This document shows, one piece after another, positions 6,275 through 14,769 of a stretch of DNA of 37,488 nt. The position numbers were made by a program, and so were the translations under genes. The notes below the pieces were generated by a model, which saw only the letters and a list, made by a program, of their open reading frames with translations, searched no databases and had not been told where the DNA came from. The DNA comes from Victivallales bacterium (GTDB lineage: Bacteria > Verrucomicrobiota > Lentisphaeria > Oligosphaerales > Oligosphaeraceae), in contig JAGCSE010000338.1 of the NCBI GenBank assembly GCA_017964325.1, positions 1 to 37,488 on the forward strand, in the 5' to 3' direction. Positions within the stretch are counted from its first letter, which is position 1; each line of letters begins with the position of its first letter.

Positions 6275-8458
6275 TCACGATACATAGATATGATTTTCAC
6301 GAATATATTCCGCCACGGCTGGCGGTACAAAGTTTTCAAGTGTCTGACCATTGCGGGCAGCCTCTCGGATCATCGTTGATGACAAAGCGCTCTGCGTCAA
6401 TTCTTCATCGTTCAGGATGGAATCCGTGAGCTTGTACGCGTTCCGCATGCCGAACACCGCTTCAAGTTCGTGGATTGGCGGCCTTTCCACGCCCGGACGC
6501 GGATAGATAATGAAATGGTTGCGCGACACAAGCTCCGTGGCGCGATACCACGACGACAACCCAAGCAGGCTGTCCATACCCAAAATCAGGCAAAGCTCGC
6601 TGTCGGGATAGATATTTTTCATAATCATCATGGTATCAAAGGTATAGGATGGCGAATCCTTACGGTTAAGCTCCACGTCCGTTACGCTGAACTTTTCATA
6701 AGGCTCGATTGCCAAACGAACCATCTCCATCCGCTGTTCAGGCGTCGCGCAAAGACCGTTCATCTTGTGCGGCGGCATCAGCGCAGGCACGAATAAGATT
6801 TCATCCGCCTTTTCCAATTCCAAAATTTTCTGTGCAATCATCAGATGCCCATTATGGATCGGATCAAACGAACCACCGAAAATCGCGACACGCGGCTTTC
6901 GCGCATACGGCAGAGGTTCTTCTTCTTCGAGCTTATCGTCGCCATAATCACGATAACGACGGTATGGACGAGCGGCATCATCATCTGAACGCTGTTCTTC
7001 GCTCGTTTCAGTTCCAATGGCAACTTCGCCGTTTGTCTGCTGCTGTTCAGCAGCGCCGTCGCTTTCAGGCTGTTCCTGAACTGTTGGGTTCTCGGCATCA
7101 TCCTGCTCTACAACAGCTTCATTCTGGACGATTTCGTTGTTTTCCTGCACTGGAATGACTTCAGGCTGCTGTCCCGCTTCGTCTTGAACATCGCCGTCCA
7201 ACAGAAGTTCCTCCTGACTATCATCGTGCTCTGTAAGGGACGGCTTCTTCGGCTCTGCCTGGTCGTCTTTAAAATGCCAGAAAGGACGTTTTTCTGCACC
7301 ATCGCCTTGCCTGTCAAATTGCCGTGCAGGACGATCATCCCGACGGCCGTCGCCATCGCCAAATCGACGATATGGACGACGTTCACCAGAACCATCGCCG
7401 TCACCAAAGCGACGGTACGGACGACGTTCGCCATCGTCAAAGCGGCGGAACGGCTTCCGTTCGCCATTCTCATCATCGAACCTACGGAATGGCTTCCGCT
7501 CACCGTCGTCAAAGCGGCGGAACGGCTTCCGTTCGCCATTCTCATCATCGAACCTACGGAACGGTTTCCGTTCGCCGTCGTCAAAGCGGCGGAACGGCTT
7601 CCTTTCGCCATTCTCATCGTCAAATTTGCGGAATGTTTTCCGTTCGCCATCGCCTTCACCAAAACGGCGGAACGGCTTTCGTTCGCCATCATCAAACCTG
7701 CGGAACGGCTTCCGTTCGCCATTCTCATCGTCAAATTTGCGGAACGGCTTCCGTTCGCCATTCTCATCATCGAAACGGCGGAACGGCTTCCGTTCGCCAT
7801 CGCTGTCACCAAAACGGCGGAACGGTTTCCGCTCGCCGTCGCCGTCACCAAAACGGCGGAACGGCTTCCGTTCGCCATCGCCGTCACCCAAACGGCGGAA
7901 CGGTTTCCGTTCGCCGTCGCCGTCCCCAAAACGGCGGAACGGCTTACGCTCGCCATTCTCATCATCGAACTTACGGAACGGTTTCCGTTCGCCGTCACCG
8001 TCCCCAAAACGGCGGAACGGTTTCCGCTCGCCGTCGCCGTCACCAAAACGGCGGAACGGTTTCCGCTCGCCATTCTCATCATCAAAACGGCGGAACGGCT
8101 TCCGCTCGCCATCGCCGTCACCAAAACGGCGGAACGGTTTCCGCTCGCCATTCTCATCATCGAAACGGCGGAACGGCTTGCGGTCACCATCGCCGTCACC
8201 AAATCTACGGAATGGCTTTCTCTCGCCATTCTCATCACCAAAACGGCGGAACGGCTTACGTTCGCCTGAACCATCGCCATCACCAGATTTACGGAAGGGA
8301 CGACGTTCACCGTCGCCGCCACGGTCACCGAAACGACGCGGCGGACGCACCTCACGTTCTTCCCACCAACCGCCTTTGCCGCTTTCAGGGGCCTTCTGCG
8401 GCTCATCCTTACGCTCTTCTTTCTTCTCTTCGCCTTTGTTGTCAAAATTTTCTGTCAT
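6275..8458 (-). CDS. nadD: NadD nicotinate-nucleotide adenylyltransferase with giant arginine-rich repeat extension
   Basis: NadD joins nicotinate mononucleotide and ATP to make deamido-NAD. The enzyme occupies residues about 521-727 (nucleotides 6275-6898) and has the GGSFDPIHNGH nucleotidyltransferase motif, PPHK, and the SSTMIR (ISxTxxR-type) motif. Free-standing NadD is about 190-215 residues. The 520 residues in front consist of a charged leader, about 25 copies of GERKPFRRF followed by GDGD, DDEN or DD (residues about 50-371), and an acidic Gln/Glu-rich linker (372-520). The extension should be disordered and strongly positive in its repeat half, like RNA-binding RGG-type tails. ATG 8458 is preferred; the longer form starts with TTG. 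An alternative start inside the linker cannot be excluded, but no ATG is present near the domain boundary. Confidence 0.85.
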   Translation of the reverse strand: MTENFDNKGEEKKEERKDEPQKAPESGKGGWWEEREVRPPRRFGDRGGDGERRPFRKSGDGDGSGERKPFRRFGDENGERKPFRRFGDGDGDRKPFRRFDDENGERKPFRRFGDGDGERKPFRRFDDENGERKPFRRFGDGDGERKPFRRFGDGDGERKPFRKFDDENGERKPFRRFGDGDGERKPFRRLGDGDGERKPFRRFGDGDGERKPFRRFGDSDGERKPFRRFDDENGERKPFRKFDDENGERKPFRRFDDGERKPFRRFGEGDGERKTFRKFDDENGERKPFRRFDDGERKPFRRFDDENGERKPFRRFDDGERKPFRRFDDENGERKPFRRFDDGERRPYRRFGDGDGSGERRPYRRFGDGDGRRDDRPARQFDRQGDGAEKRPFWHFKDDQAEPKKPSLTEHDDSQEELLLDGDVQDEAGQQPEVIPVQENNEIVQNEAVVEQDDAENPTVQEQPESDGAAEQQQTNGEVAIGTETSEEQRSDDDAARPYRRYRDYGDDKLEEEEPLPYARKPRVAIFGGSFDPIHNGHLMIAQKILELEKADEILFVPALMPPHKMNGLCATPEQRMEMVRLAIEPYEKFSVTDVELNRKDSPSYTFDTMMIMKNIYPDSELCLILGMDSLLGLSSWYRATELVSRNHFIIYPRPGVERPPIHELEAVFGMRNAYKLTDSILNDEELTQSALSSTMIREAARNGQTLENFVPPAVAEYIRENHIYVS
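7345..8311 (-). repeat. Coding tandem array of 39/33-bp units in nadD
   Basis: About 25 units each encode GERKPFRRF or a close variant, followed by GDGD (39 bp), DDEN (39 bp) or DD (33 bp). The 33-bp form is mostly at the C-terminal side, where it alternates with DDEN units. The edge units are the most diverged (GERRPYRRFGDGDGS, GERRPFRKSG). All unit lengths are multiples of three, so copy-number change keeps the NadD frame. Lack of stop codons in the repeat also opens long false frames on both strands. Confidence 0.95.
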
Positions 8459-8618
8459 GTCTTGCCGCCCCAAATCGTTGTGCGATACGAAAAATACATT
8501 ATATTATACGCGCTATGTGAAAAAGCATGCACGGGACAAAACCAACAAGTCCCTTGTGCAATACTATACTATATCATGAAATCGACAAAATGTTAGTCAA
8601 CTGACAGAGAAAATCAAC

Positions 8619-9359
8619 GTGTTGATAGGTGTAATGGGAGACATTCATGGCAACATCGAGGCGCTGACCGCCGTTGTTGCCGAATTCAAACGACTCGCAG
8701 TGGATGATATCCTCTGCGCTGGCGACGTCGTCGGCTACGGTGCCGCACCAGGGGAGTGCATTGATTTCCTACAGGAAAACAAAATCCTTTCCGTCTGCGG
8801 CAACCACGATTTCTTCACTGTTCACAATGACTTGGACAGGAAAGGAATACGCGAAGATGCACAAGAAGTTTTCGATTGGAACCGCACCGTCCTCTCCGCC
8901 AGCCAGATGAAATGGCTGGACAACCTTCCTATGGTTCTCGAAGACCCGAAGCACCATTATACAGTGCGCCACGCCTCCTGCCAGCCATTCCCCGACTGGG
9001 GCTACGTCGTCAGCGAACACAGCGCCGCCCTCCATTTCTTCTTCCAAAATGCCCGAATCTGTTTCAACGCCCACTCTCACGTGCCGATTCTCGCCTTGCA
9101 TAAGCCAGGCGAACACGTTGCGTTCCAACGACTAGAAGGTCTCGTCCAACTGCCGCAAGGCTATGACGTACTCATTGGTGTCGGTTCCGTTGGACAACCA
9201 CGGGACGGCAACAACCGCGCCTGCGGCGTCGTTTACGACACCGTATCAAACTCTGTCTATCTCTTCCGCGTCCCGTATGACATCCCCTCCGCGCAACAGC
9301 GCATCTACAAAGCCAAACTTCCAGTCTTTCTAGCTGAACGACTCTCCGTAGGACGGTAA
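8619..9359 (+). CDS. Calcineurin-like metallophosphoesterase (YfcE type)
   Basis: This 246-residue cytoplasmic protein has the full set of metallophosphoesterase motifs: GDIHGN, GDVVGYG, GNHD and the late NAHSHVP, which bind a dinuclear metal centre. The family cleaves phosphodiesters or phosphomonoesters; substrates vary and cannot be read from the sequence. The start is GTG at 8619 (a TTG follows directly), with only a weak AGAGAA upstream. It ends three bases before the next gene, an HD-domain phosphohydrolase, so the two are almost certainly cotranscribed. Confidence 0.8.
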   Translation: MLIGVMGDIHGNIEALTAVVAEFKRLAVDDILCAGDVVGYGAAPGECIDFLQENKILSVCGNHDFFTVHNDLDRKGIREDAQEVFDWNRTVLSASQMKWLDNLPMVLEDPKHHYTVRHASCQPFPDWGYVVSEHSAALHFFFQNARICFNAHSHVPILALHKPGEHVAFQRLEGLVQLPQGYDVLIGVGSVGQPRDGNNRACGVVYDTVSNSVYLFRVPYDIPSAQQRIYKAKLPVFLAERLSVGR

Positions 9360-9362
9360 CCT

Positions 9363-10589
9363 ATGACTGAATCCTCCCTCAATCCAAGTTTGATTGAACT
9401 GCTTTACGACGCCGCTAGCATCCGCCGTTGGAACGACCAAATCAATCCGATGGATTTCACCGAGCTGGACAAGCAATCCCACAAAATGATCATCGCATAC
9501 GTATTGGCGCGCTTCGAGGAAGACCAGACACCAGGCTCCATCAACTGGCTTCATCTTATCGAAGGCGGTCTCTTCGAGATGCTCCATCGAATTGTCCTGA
9601 CTGATATAAAACCTCCTATCTTCCACAAGATGATGGCCGAGCTCGGCAACGAACTCAACGAATGGGTGTGCCGCAACCTGCAGGACAAGCTGTCGCAGGT
9701 CCGTGGCGGCTTCGATGAACGCTTCCGCCGCTATTTTTTCGACCAGTCCTATTCCACCAAGGAAAAACGTGTTCTCAAGGCCGCCCATTTCCTTGCCACT
9801 CAATGGGAGTTCAACATCCTCTATAAGATGTGCCCGTTCATCAGGGGAACGGAGCAGATCCGCGAGCAGATCGAGGACCAAATAGAAGACCACTACGACC
9901 TGCTCGGTGTCCAGAAGATCTCCCTGAAACGCAAAACAGCCGGTTTCGTGGAACTGTGCGGACAGCTCCGCTTCCAGAAGCGATGGTCGCAGTCGCCGCG
10001 CATTCCTGTCACGTCCGTTCTTGGCCACATGCTTGTCGTCGCGGCACTTACATATCTTGCCATGCAGGACACCGCTGCCTGCGAACAGCGCATCGTCAAC
10101 GATTTCTGGGGCGGACTTTTCCACGACCTGCCCGAAGTCCTCACGCGTGACATCACAACGCCAGTGAAAAAATCCGTTGAAAAATTGGACGAGCTCATCA
10201 AAAAATACGAGAAGGAGCAGATGGAGGAAAAGCTTTTCCCCCTCCTGCCCACCCCTTGGCATCAAGATTTGCAGTATTATACGGAGGATGAATTTTCCAA
10301 CCGCGTCATCATCGAGAACCATACCATCAGCGGCCTTTCATACGAAGAACTCGACCGTGACCACAATGTTCCGGAAGACCATCCCATCGATGGCGAAATC
10401 ATCCGCGCCTGCGACAATCTCGCGGCCTTCATCGAAGCCTCCCTCTCCATCCGCCACGGCGTCACCTCCCGCCATCTGGACGAAGGCGTCGAACGTCTCA
10501 TCAAAATCTACCGCGACAAGTGCATCGGCCCTGTCGATTTCGGTCAAGTCTTCCGCGCCTTCCTGCCGCCTACAGCAAAAATACAGTAG
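9363..10589 (+). CDS. HD-domain phosphohydrolase related to YfbR 5'-deoxynucleotidase
   Basis: The 408-residue protein contains an HD-domain core at about residues 220-290: SVLGHML supplies the first histidine and GLFHDLPEVLTRDITTPVKK the HD pair and following ligands. The last segment closely follows E. coli YfbR, a dNMP 5'-nucleotidase (HD-x-x-EVLT-x-D-x-x-TPVK). It is about twice the length of YfbR. The N-terminal 200 residues (with an INWLHLIEGGLFEMLHRI segment) and the C-terminus probably add a second helical domain. A dNMP phosphatase role is a reasonable inference but is not proven. It follows the metallophosphoesterase by three bases. Confidence 0.75.
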   Translation: MTESSLNPSLIELLYDAASIRRWNDQINPMDFTELDKQSHKMIIAYVLARFEEDQTPGSINWLHLIEGGLFEMLHRIVLTDIKPPIFHKMMAELGNELNEWVCRNLQDKLSQVRGGFDERFRRYFFDQSYSTKEKRVLKAAHFLATQWEFNILYKMCPFIRGTEQIREQIEDQIEDHYDLLGVQKISLKRKTAGFVELCGQLRFQKRWSQSPRIPVTSVLGHMLVVAALTYLAMQDTAACEQRIVNDFWGGLFHDLPEVLTRDITTPVKKSVEKLDELIKKYEKEQMEEKLFPLLPTPWHQDLQYYTEDEFSNRVIIENHTISGLSYEELDRDHNVPEDHPIDGEIIRACDNLAAFIEASLSIRHGVTSRHLDEGVERLIKIYRDKCIGPVDFGQVFRAFLPPTAKIQ

Positions 10590-10616
10590 CGGCAGGCACT
10601 AGTCTTCCTAGCCGCT
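10588..10616. terminator. Hairpin filling the gap between two convergent stop codons
   Basis: AGCGGCAGG (10588-10596) pairs with CCTAGCCGCT (10607-10616) with one bulged base. It begins within the TAG stop of the HD gene and ends on the first base of the NYN-gene stop. On the minus strand a TATTTTTG stretch follows, so it may work as a terminator for the NYN gene. There is no T-tract on the plus side. Confidence 0.45.
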
Positions 10617-11449
10617 CATGACACCATTCTCATCACGGCGTCCACTACAGCCTTCTCATTCTTCAGGCAAGATATCCCTAACAGTGAAAGGGTTATGGAG
10701 TCCTCGGCAACATTCTCCTTCTTCATAAAAAGGGTCTGATTGTCACTTATCTTCAACAATTTGGAAAGAAGTTTATCCTTGCTTTGATATTCACTTGGCA
10801 AAAATACAGCTAATTGCTTTAATTTAGTTCCCCACGCTGTTTTTGTACAAAAATTATCACCGATGGCATTATTCGCTCTGGCAATTTCATACGCTATCAG
10901 AAGTGCCTGTCTTGGAGTCAATTGGAGTGATTGCTCCATAATATGGTTAACTTGTTGCAGGACGGAAACTGATGTTGAATCTAAAATCTCAGATGAATGC
11001 GCATTTATTTCGTTTTCCAATGACTTACATTCATCTAAAACAAAAAATTTCATAAAAGCCATTCGATATGACATTAATGTCTTTTCTATACCAAAACCAT
11101 ATACTGATATTCTTGGCCTAAGCCTTTGAACAAGAGGAAGAAAATCAGAGTCACTGGAAACGATGCATATTACACTCACCGTATTTGTCAAAGCGGCTTC
11201 CAAAGCATCCAGCATCAATGCAAAATCGGCGCTGTTCTTTTTGTTCTCACAAATACTGACTTGTGGAAATGCCTGAATGGCAAACTTTTTCATCCCTTCC
11301 TTCCATGACTTGTCACCAGAAAAGGCTGATAAATTCCCGTAGGCCCGACAGATGACAATATCGCCCAACTCCGCGGCTTTCTTCATGATTTCATCCGCGT
11401 ATGCAACAGAGATGTTGTCAGCGTCAATATATACACCCACTTTATCCAT
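10616..11449 (-). CDS. NYN-domain (LabA/PIN-like) RNase family protein
   Basis: This 277-residue protein begins with a NYN domain, a PIN-like RNase fold. Conserved acidic residues are visible in VYIDADN (start), NSADFALMLDA and IVSSDSDFLPLV, the usual metal-binding set. The C-terminal half (from about residue 150) is helical and lysine-rich with no domain I recognise; it might be an OST-HTH-like or unique module. The gene is visibly richer in A and T than the flanking genes and uses A/T-ending codons more often, which suggests transfer. The start is supported by GGAG about eight bases before ATG 11449. Target RNA unknown. Confidence 0.8.
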   Translation of the reverse strand: MDKVGVYIDADNISVAYADEIMKKAAELGDIVICRAYGNLSAFSGDKSWKEGMKKFAIQAFPQVSICENKKNSADFALMLDALEAALTNTVSVICIVSSDSDFLPLVQRLRPRISVYGFGIEKTLMSYRMAFMKFFVLDECKSLENEINAHSSEILDSTSVSVLQQVNHIMEQSLQLTPRQALLIAYEIARANNAIGDNFCTKTAWGTKLKQLAVFLPSEYQSKDKLLSKLLKISDNQTLFMKKENVAEDSITLSLLGISCLKNEKAVVDAVMRMVS

Positions 11450-11512
11450 AGTTACGTCTCCACAACATCTTACAAGATTGTCATCAATGCCTTGGATTTC
11501 TACCGTTTATTC

Positions 11513-12355
11513 TCATTTCAGTTCGAAATCCATGAAAATCGGCGAATGGTCGGAGGCGTCCAACGCATCCTGCTCTAGCACGATGACGAAGCGTTTCACA
11601 TCCACTTGGTCGCCGCGAATCATGATATGGTCGATGGATGTCTTGGGAATGTCGTCCTTCTCGCGCCGTTTGCCGTGAAGCTTGCCATCTTCACCTTTCA
11701 CGGGATTGCCGTGGTGGGAACTGGCCTGTGTCGCATCGGGCGCGATTTCCGCAGCAGAACGGAAGCCATTGGTTTTCAAGATGTTCATCGGCTGCGAGGA
11801 TATCCAACAATTGTAGTCGCCACCAATCATAACAGGCGCGTCGTACTGCTTTTGCAATTCCGTCAACACATCGTTCGTCTCCTTTGCGTTGATGGTGCGG
11901 ATGTAGTTGTTTTCAGGGCCGCCCTTCCACCAGAAATGCGTGGAAGCCGCAATCACCTTCTTGCCCGTCGTCTTCTCTTGCAGGATGACCCACGTGAAGC
12001 CTTTGGAGCGGTCGAGGCTCGTATGATACAGATGCAACCCATGCGCAACCATCGTCCACCGTGACTTTTTGAACATGACAGGAACATGACATGGAAATTT
12101 TCCCAACGGCTCCATAACCGTCTCGTATTCATCCGTGCTCTCCGTGAACAACCGCGACTGATGCCAGTCCGGATGCACTTCCTGCAACGCGATGATGTCA
12201 GGCGAATACCGCTTCACAATGTCGATGATCGGTTGTTCGCGCTCCGCAGGAACTTTCATCACATTCCCCCAGATGTTCCACGACATCATCCTGATTGATG
12301 TTCCATCCGCCATGACCAACATCGGCAAGCACAACAACAACAATAACTTATTCAT
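11513..12355 (-). CDS. Secreted endonuclease/exonuclease/phosphatase-fold protein
   Basis: This 280-residue protein starts with a signal peptide (MNKLLLLLCLPMLVMADG) and then shows the EEP superfamily motifs: SWNIWGN, ALQEVHPD (catalytic Glu), GGDYNCW (D-x-N) and a final SDHSPIFMDF. EEP-fold enzymes cleave phosphodiesters in DNA, RNA, sphingomyelin or inositol phosphates. Secretion suggests an extracellular or periplasmic nuclease, or a phosphatase for scavenging, but the substrate is open. ATG 12355 gives the cleanest signal peptide. An in-frame ATG at 12373 would add six polar residues, and the longest reading begins with TTG. Gene order gives no functional hint. Confidence 0.8.
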   Translation of the reverse strand: MNKLLLLLCLPMLVMADGTSIRMMSWNIWGNVMKVPAEREQPIIDIVKRYSPDIIALQEVHPDWHQSRLFTESTDEYETVMEPLGKFPCHVPVMFKKSRWTMVAHGLHLYHTSLDRSKGFTWVILQEKTTGKKVIAASTHFWWKGGPENNYIRTINAKETNDVLTELQKQYDAPVMIGGDYNCWISSQPMNILKTNGFRSAAEIAPDATQASSHHGNPVKGEDGKLHGKRREKDDIPKTSIDHIMIRGDQVDVKRFVIVLEQDALDASDHSPIFMDFELK

Positions 12356-12373
12356 CTTATTTTCTTTATCCAT

Positions 12374-12720
12374 TTCTTTTGACTTGAACAACAAACCACT
12401 TCCACCTTACTCTTTTATTACAATAACTCCATTTCAAGTCTTCGCAAATTCCCCCCTGAAATGTGTTATACCTCTGTCTTGCCTTCTCCCTGTTCTGTAC
12501 CGGCGGCGGAAGCCGTCGGGCGAAGGCTCAAGCTTCGCTACCTCCCAAGCCACAAACGGGCGGCGCGCCTCTCTGTCCACTGCTGGCGGCGGCGAAGCAT
12601 TCTGTGAAAAAACTGTGCAATCTGTTGTGCCAATATATTATGCCATTCTTGTTGAAACCTATCACAAGTTGTGTTAGATTACTGCATTCCATTCTTTTCA
12701 CACCTTATTTCCACACAACC
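12374..12720. other. Divergent gap with a GC-rich block and candidate promoter
   Basis: This gap between the EEP gene and the rhamnosidase gene is AT-rich at both ends, but 12500-12595 is a GC-rich block with several short GGCGGCG runs and a small hairpin (gcgaag/cttcgc near 12522). The block is open in the frame of the rhamnosidase, but it codes for nothing recognisable and lies upstream of the signal peptide. A candidate promoter is at 12652-12680. Confidence 0.45.
12652..12680 (+). promoter_or_regulatory. Candidate promoter of the rhamnosidase cluster
   Basis: TTGAAA (12652-12657), a 17-base spacer and TAGATT (12675-12680) precede the ATG at 12721 by about 40 bases. The -10 is only a moderate match. 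Confidence 0.35.
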
Positions 12721-14769
12721 ATGCACAAGCCATCCATTCTACTTGCCGTCGCTATCCTTTCCGCAACCGCCCTGTTCGCCGATCTGAAAGTCGAAAAGCT
12801 CCGTTGCGAATATCTTGCGAATCCCATAGCCGTCCACGAAGCTGTTCCGCGCCTTTCTTGGACGTTGTCATCCAATAATTTAGGCGCGAAACAGACTGCC
12901 TATCGCATTCTCGTCGCCTCAACGGCGGAGAAGCTCGCCGCCAATCAAGGCGACATCTGGGATTCAGACAAAGTCATTTCAGACGAAAACGTCTTGATTC
13001 CCTACGCTGGCCCCACACTGACATCAAAGCAGGACTGCCATTGGAAAGTGCAAGTATGGGATCGTGAACAAGATACGCCGTCGCCATGGAGTTCGCCAGC
13101 CTACTGGCGCATGGGTCTGTTGAAGCCCGAAGACTGGAACGGCGCACAGTGGATTGTCCTCCCAAACACAGCTTCGGAGTTCAAGACTGACCACAACGGC
13201 TTCCACAGTGCCTTCGTCCCCACCGCCGACACCGTCCAATGGGTCCAGATCGACTTGCAGAAACCAACGTCCATCGACTCCATAAGACTCTATCCGACAT
13301 GCCCCTACGACTATGCTCCCAAGACGCCGGGCTTCCTCTTTCCCGTCCGCTATCGCATCGAAACCGCCAACAAAGAGGATTTCTCGGACGCCGTCCTGCT
13401 CGTCGATATGCAGCAGGAAGACGCCCCCAATCCGAAAACAAATCCCGCCGTCCACATGTTCGGGCCCAAAACAGGCCGCTATGTCCGACTGACCGTCACG
13501 AAGGTCAACCGCAGCCGCGACGGCTTCGGCTACACGCTTGCGGAAATGGAAATCTTCAACGGAAAAGAAAATGTCGCGTTGAACAAGCCTGTCACCGCCT
13601 CCGGCATCATCACCAGCGGCGGTTGGGGCTATGCGCGACTCGTTGACGGGCGCCTCGTCTCCGAACGCGGCAACGGCGGCGGCCCGCGCCCTGCCATCCG
13701 TTTCCGCAAGGAGTTCAAACTGGAGAAGAAGCCCAACCGCGCTCTCGTCGCCGCCACCGGGCTCGGCACATACGAACTGTTCATCAACGGACAGCGTGTC
13801 GGCGATGCCTATATGGCCCCCGAATGGACCGCCTACCCCAAGCGAATTTTCTATCAAGTCTATGATGTCACGTCACTTCTGGAAGAAGGCGACAACACCG
13901 TCGCAGCGGAGGTCGCCTCCGGCTGGTGGGACAGCCCCATGTTCGCAGGACGTCGCGTTCCAGGCTGCGAATACTGTTTCAAAGCCTTTCTTGATATTGA
14001 TAATGCCACAAAAGTCGTCACCGATGCCACTTGGCTCGCCAACGATCAAGGTCCTGTCCGCCGCGCGGAAATCTACTACGGCATCGACTACGACGGCACA
14101 CGTGAACAGCCATTTTGGAACGACGTCGGTTTCGATGCCTCCAAATGGTCGTCCGCCATCGTCATTCCAGCCCCTAAAGGCTCCGAAAACGCTCTCCTCC
14201 TCGGTCAGACGAATGAACCGATCACCTGCGAACAAGTTCTGAAACCCAAGACACTTACAAATCCAAAGCCTGGAGTTTGGGTCTATGACATGGCACAGAA
14301 TATGGTCGGTCTATGCGAACTGACGGCAGATGCCCCGCGCGGTACCGCCATACGAGTCGCCTTCGGCGAAATGCTGAATCCAGATGGTACGGTCTATCGC
14401 GCCAACCTTCGCGGCGCACAGGAGCTTTGGACCATCGTCTGGCCCGGCGGGAAACGCACGCTGTCGCCGCGCCATACCTATTATGGGTACCGCTATGTGG
14501 AAATCACAGGCCTGACCACGCCGCCGACGATTGACGATTTCAAAGGAAATGTCATGTTCTCCTCCGCCCCCGCCGTCAGCACCGTCATCTCATCCAATGA
14601 CTTGATGCAACGCATCTTGCACTGCATCCAGTGGAACCATCGCGGCAATATGTTCAGCACGGCGACGGACTGTCCGCAACGAGACGAACGCATGGGTTGG
14701 ACGGCCGATATGTTCTCCTTCTCCCAAACCGCCATCTTTAACCGCGATATGGCCGCCTTCATCACCTAA
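12721..14769 (+). CDS. GH78 alpha-L-rhamnosidase, part before an in-frame TAA
   Basis: Glycoside hydrolase family 78 removes terminal L-rhamnose. This 682-residue part opens with a signal peptide (MHKPSILLAVAILSATALFA) and the GH78 N-terminal fibronectin-like domain (VPRLSWTLSSNN, WDSDKV). Residues about 150-315 are a discoidin (F5/8 C) module inserted between GAQWI and RKEF, which are normally close together. Next come the jelly-roll domains (ATGLGTYELFINGQ, GWWDSPMFAG) and the start of the alpha-barrel with the catalytic segment CPQRDERMGWTAD. The frame then stops at TAA 14767-14769, inside the barrel, where the family usually has a lysine (AAA to TAA would be one change). This piece alone should not fold into an active enzyme. 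A longer reading from 12463 has no support. Confidence 0.85.
   Translation: MHKPSILLAVAILSATALFADLKVEKLRCEYLANPIAVHEAVPRLSWTLSSNNLGAKQTAYRILVASTAEKLAANQGDIWDSDKVISDENVLIPYAGPTLTSKQDCHWKVQVWDREQDTPSPWSSPAYWRMGLLKPEDWNGAQWIVLPNTASEFKTDHNGFHSAFVPTADTVQWVQIDLQKPTSIDSIRLYPTCPYDYAPKTPGFLFPVRYRIETANKEDFSDAVLLVDMQQEDAPNPKTNPAVHMFGPKTGRYVRLTVTKVNRSRDGFGYTLAEMEIFNGKENVALNKPVTASGIITSGGWGYARLVDGRLVSERGNGGGPRPAIRFRKEFKLEKKPNRALVAATGLGTYELFINGQRVGDAYMAPEWTAYPKRIFYQVYDVTSLLEEGDNTVAAEVASGWWDSPMFAGRRVPGCEYCFKAFLDIDNATKVVTDATWLANDQGPVRRAEIYYGIDYDGTREQPFWNDVGFDASKWSSAIVIPAPKGSENALLLGQTNEPITCEQVLKPKTLTNPKPGVWVYDMAQNMVGLCELTADAPRGTAIRVAFGEMLNPDGTVYRANLRGAQELWTIVWPGGKRTLSPRHTYYGYRYVEITGLTTPPTIDDFKGNVMFSSAPAVSTVISSNDLMQRILHCIQWNHRGNMFSTATDCPQRDERMGWTADMFSFSQTAIFNRDMAAFIT

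Noticed and set aside
7184..8579. Long plus-strand and out-of-frame minus-strand open frames opposite the nadD repeats
   Set aside because: The 39/33-bp units lack stops in several frames. Only the NadD frame continues into a known domain.
12463..12720. Upstream extension of the rhamnosidase reading frame
   Set aside because: The signal peptide starts at 12721 and the extra residues come from a GC-rich intergenic block with no family likeness.
14767..14769. Reassigned TAA or programmed recoding in the rhamnosidase
   Set aside because: Other genes end at TAA normally and no recoding element is visible. Mutation or error is simpler, though readthrough is not excluded.
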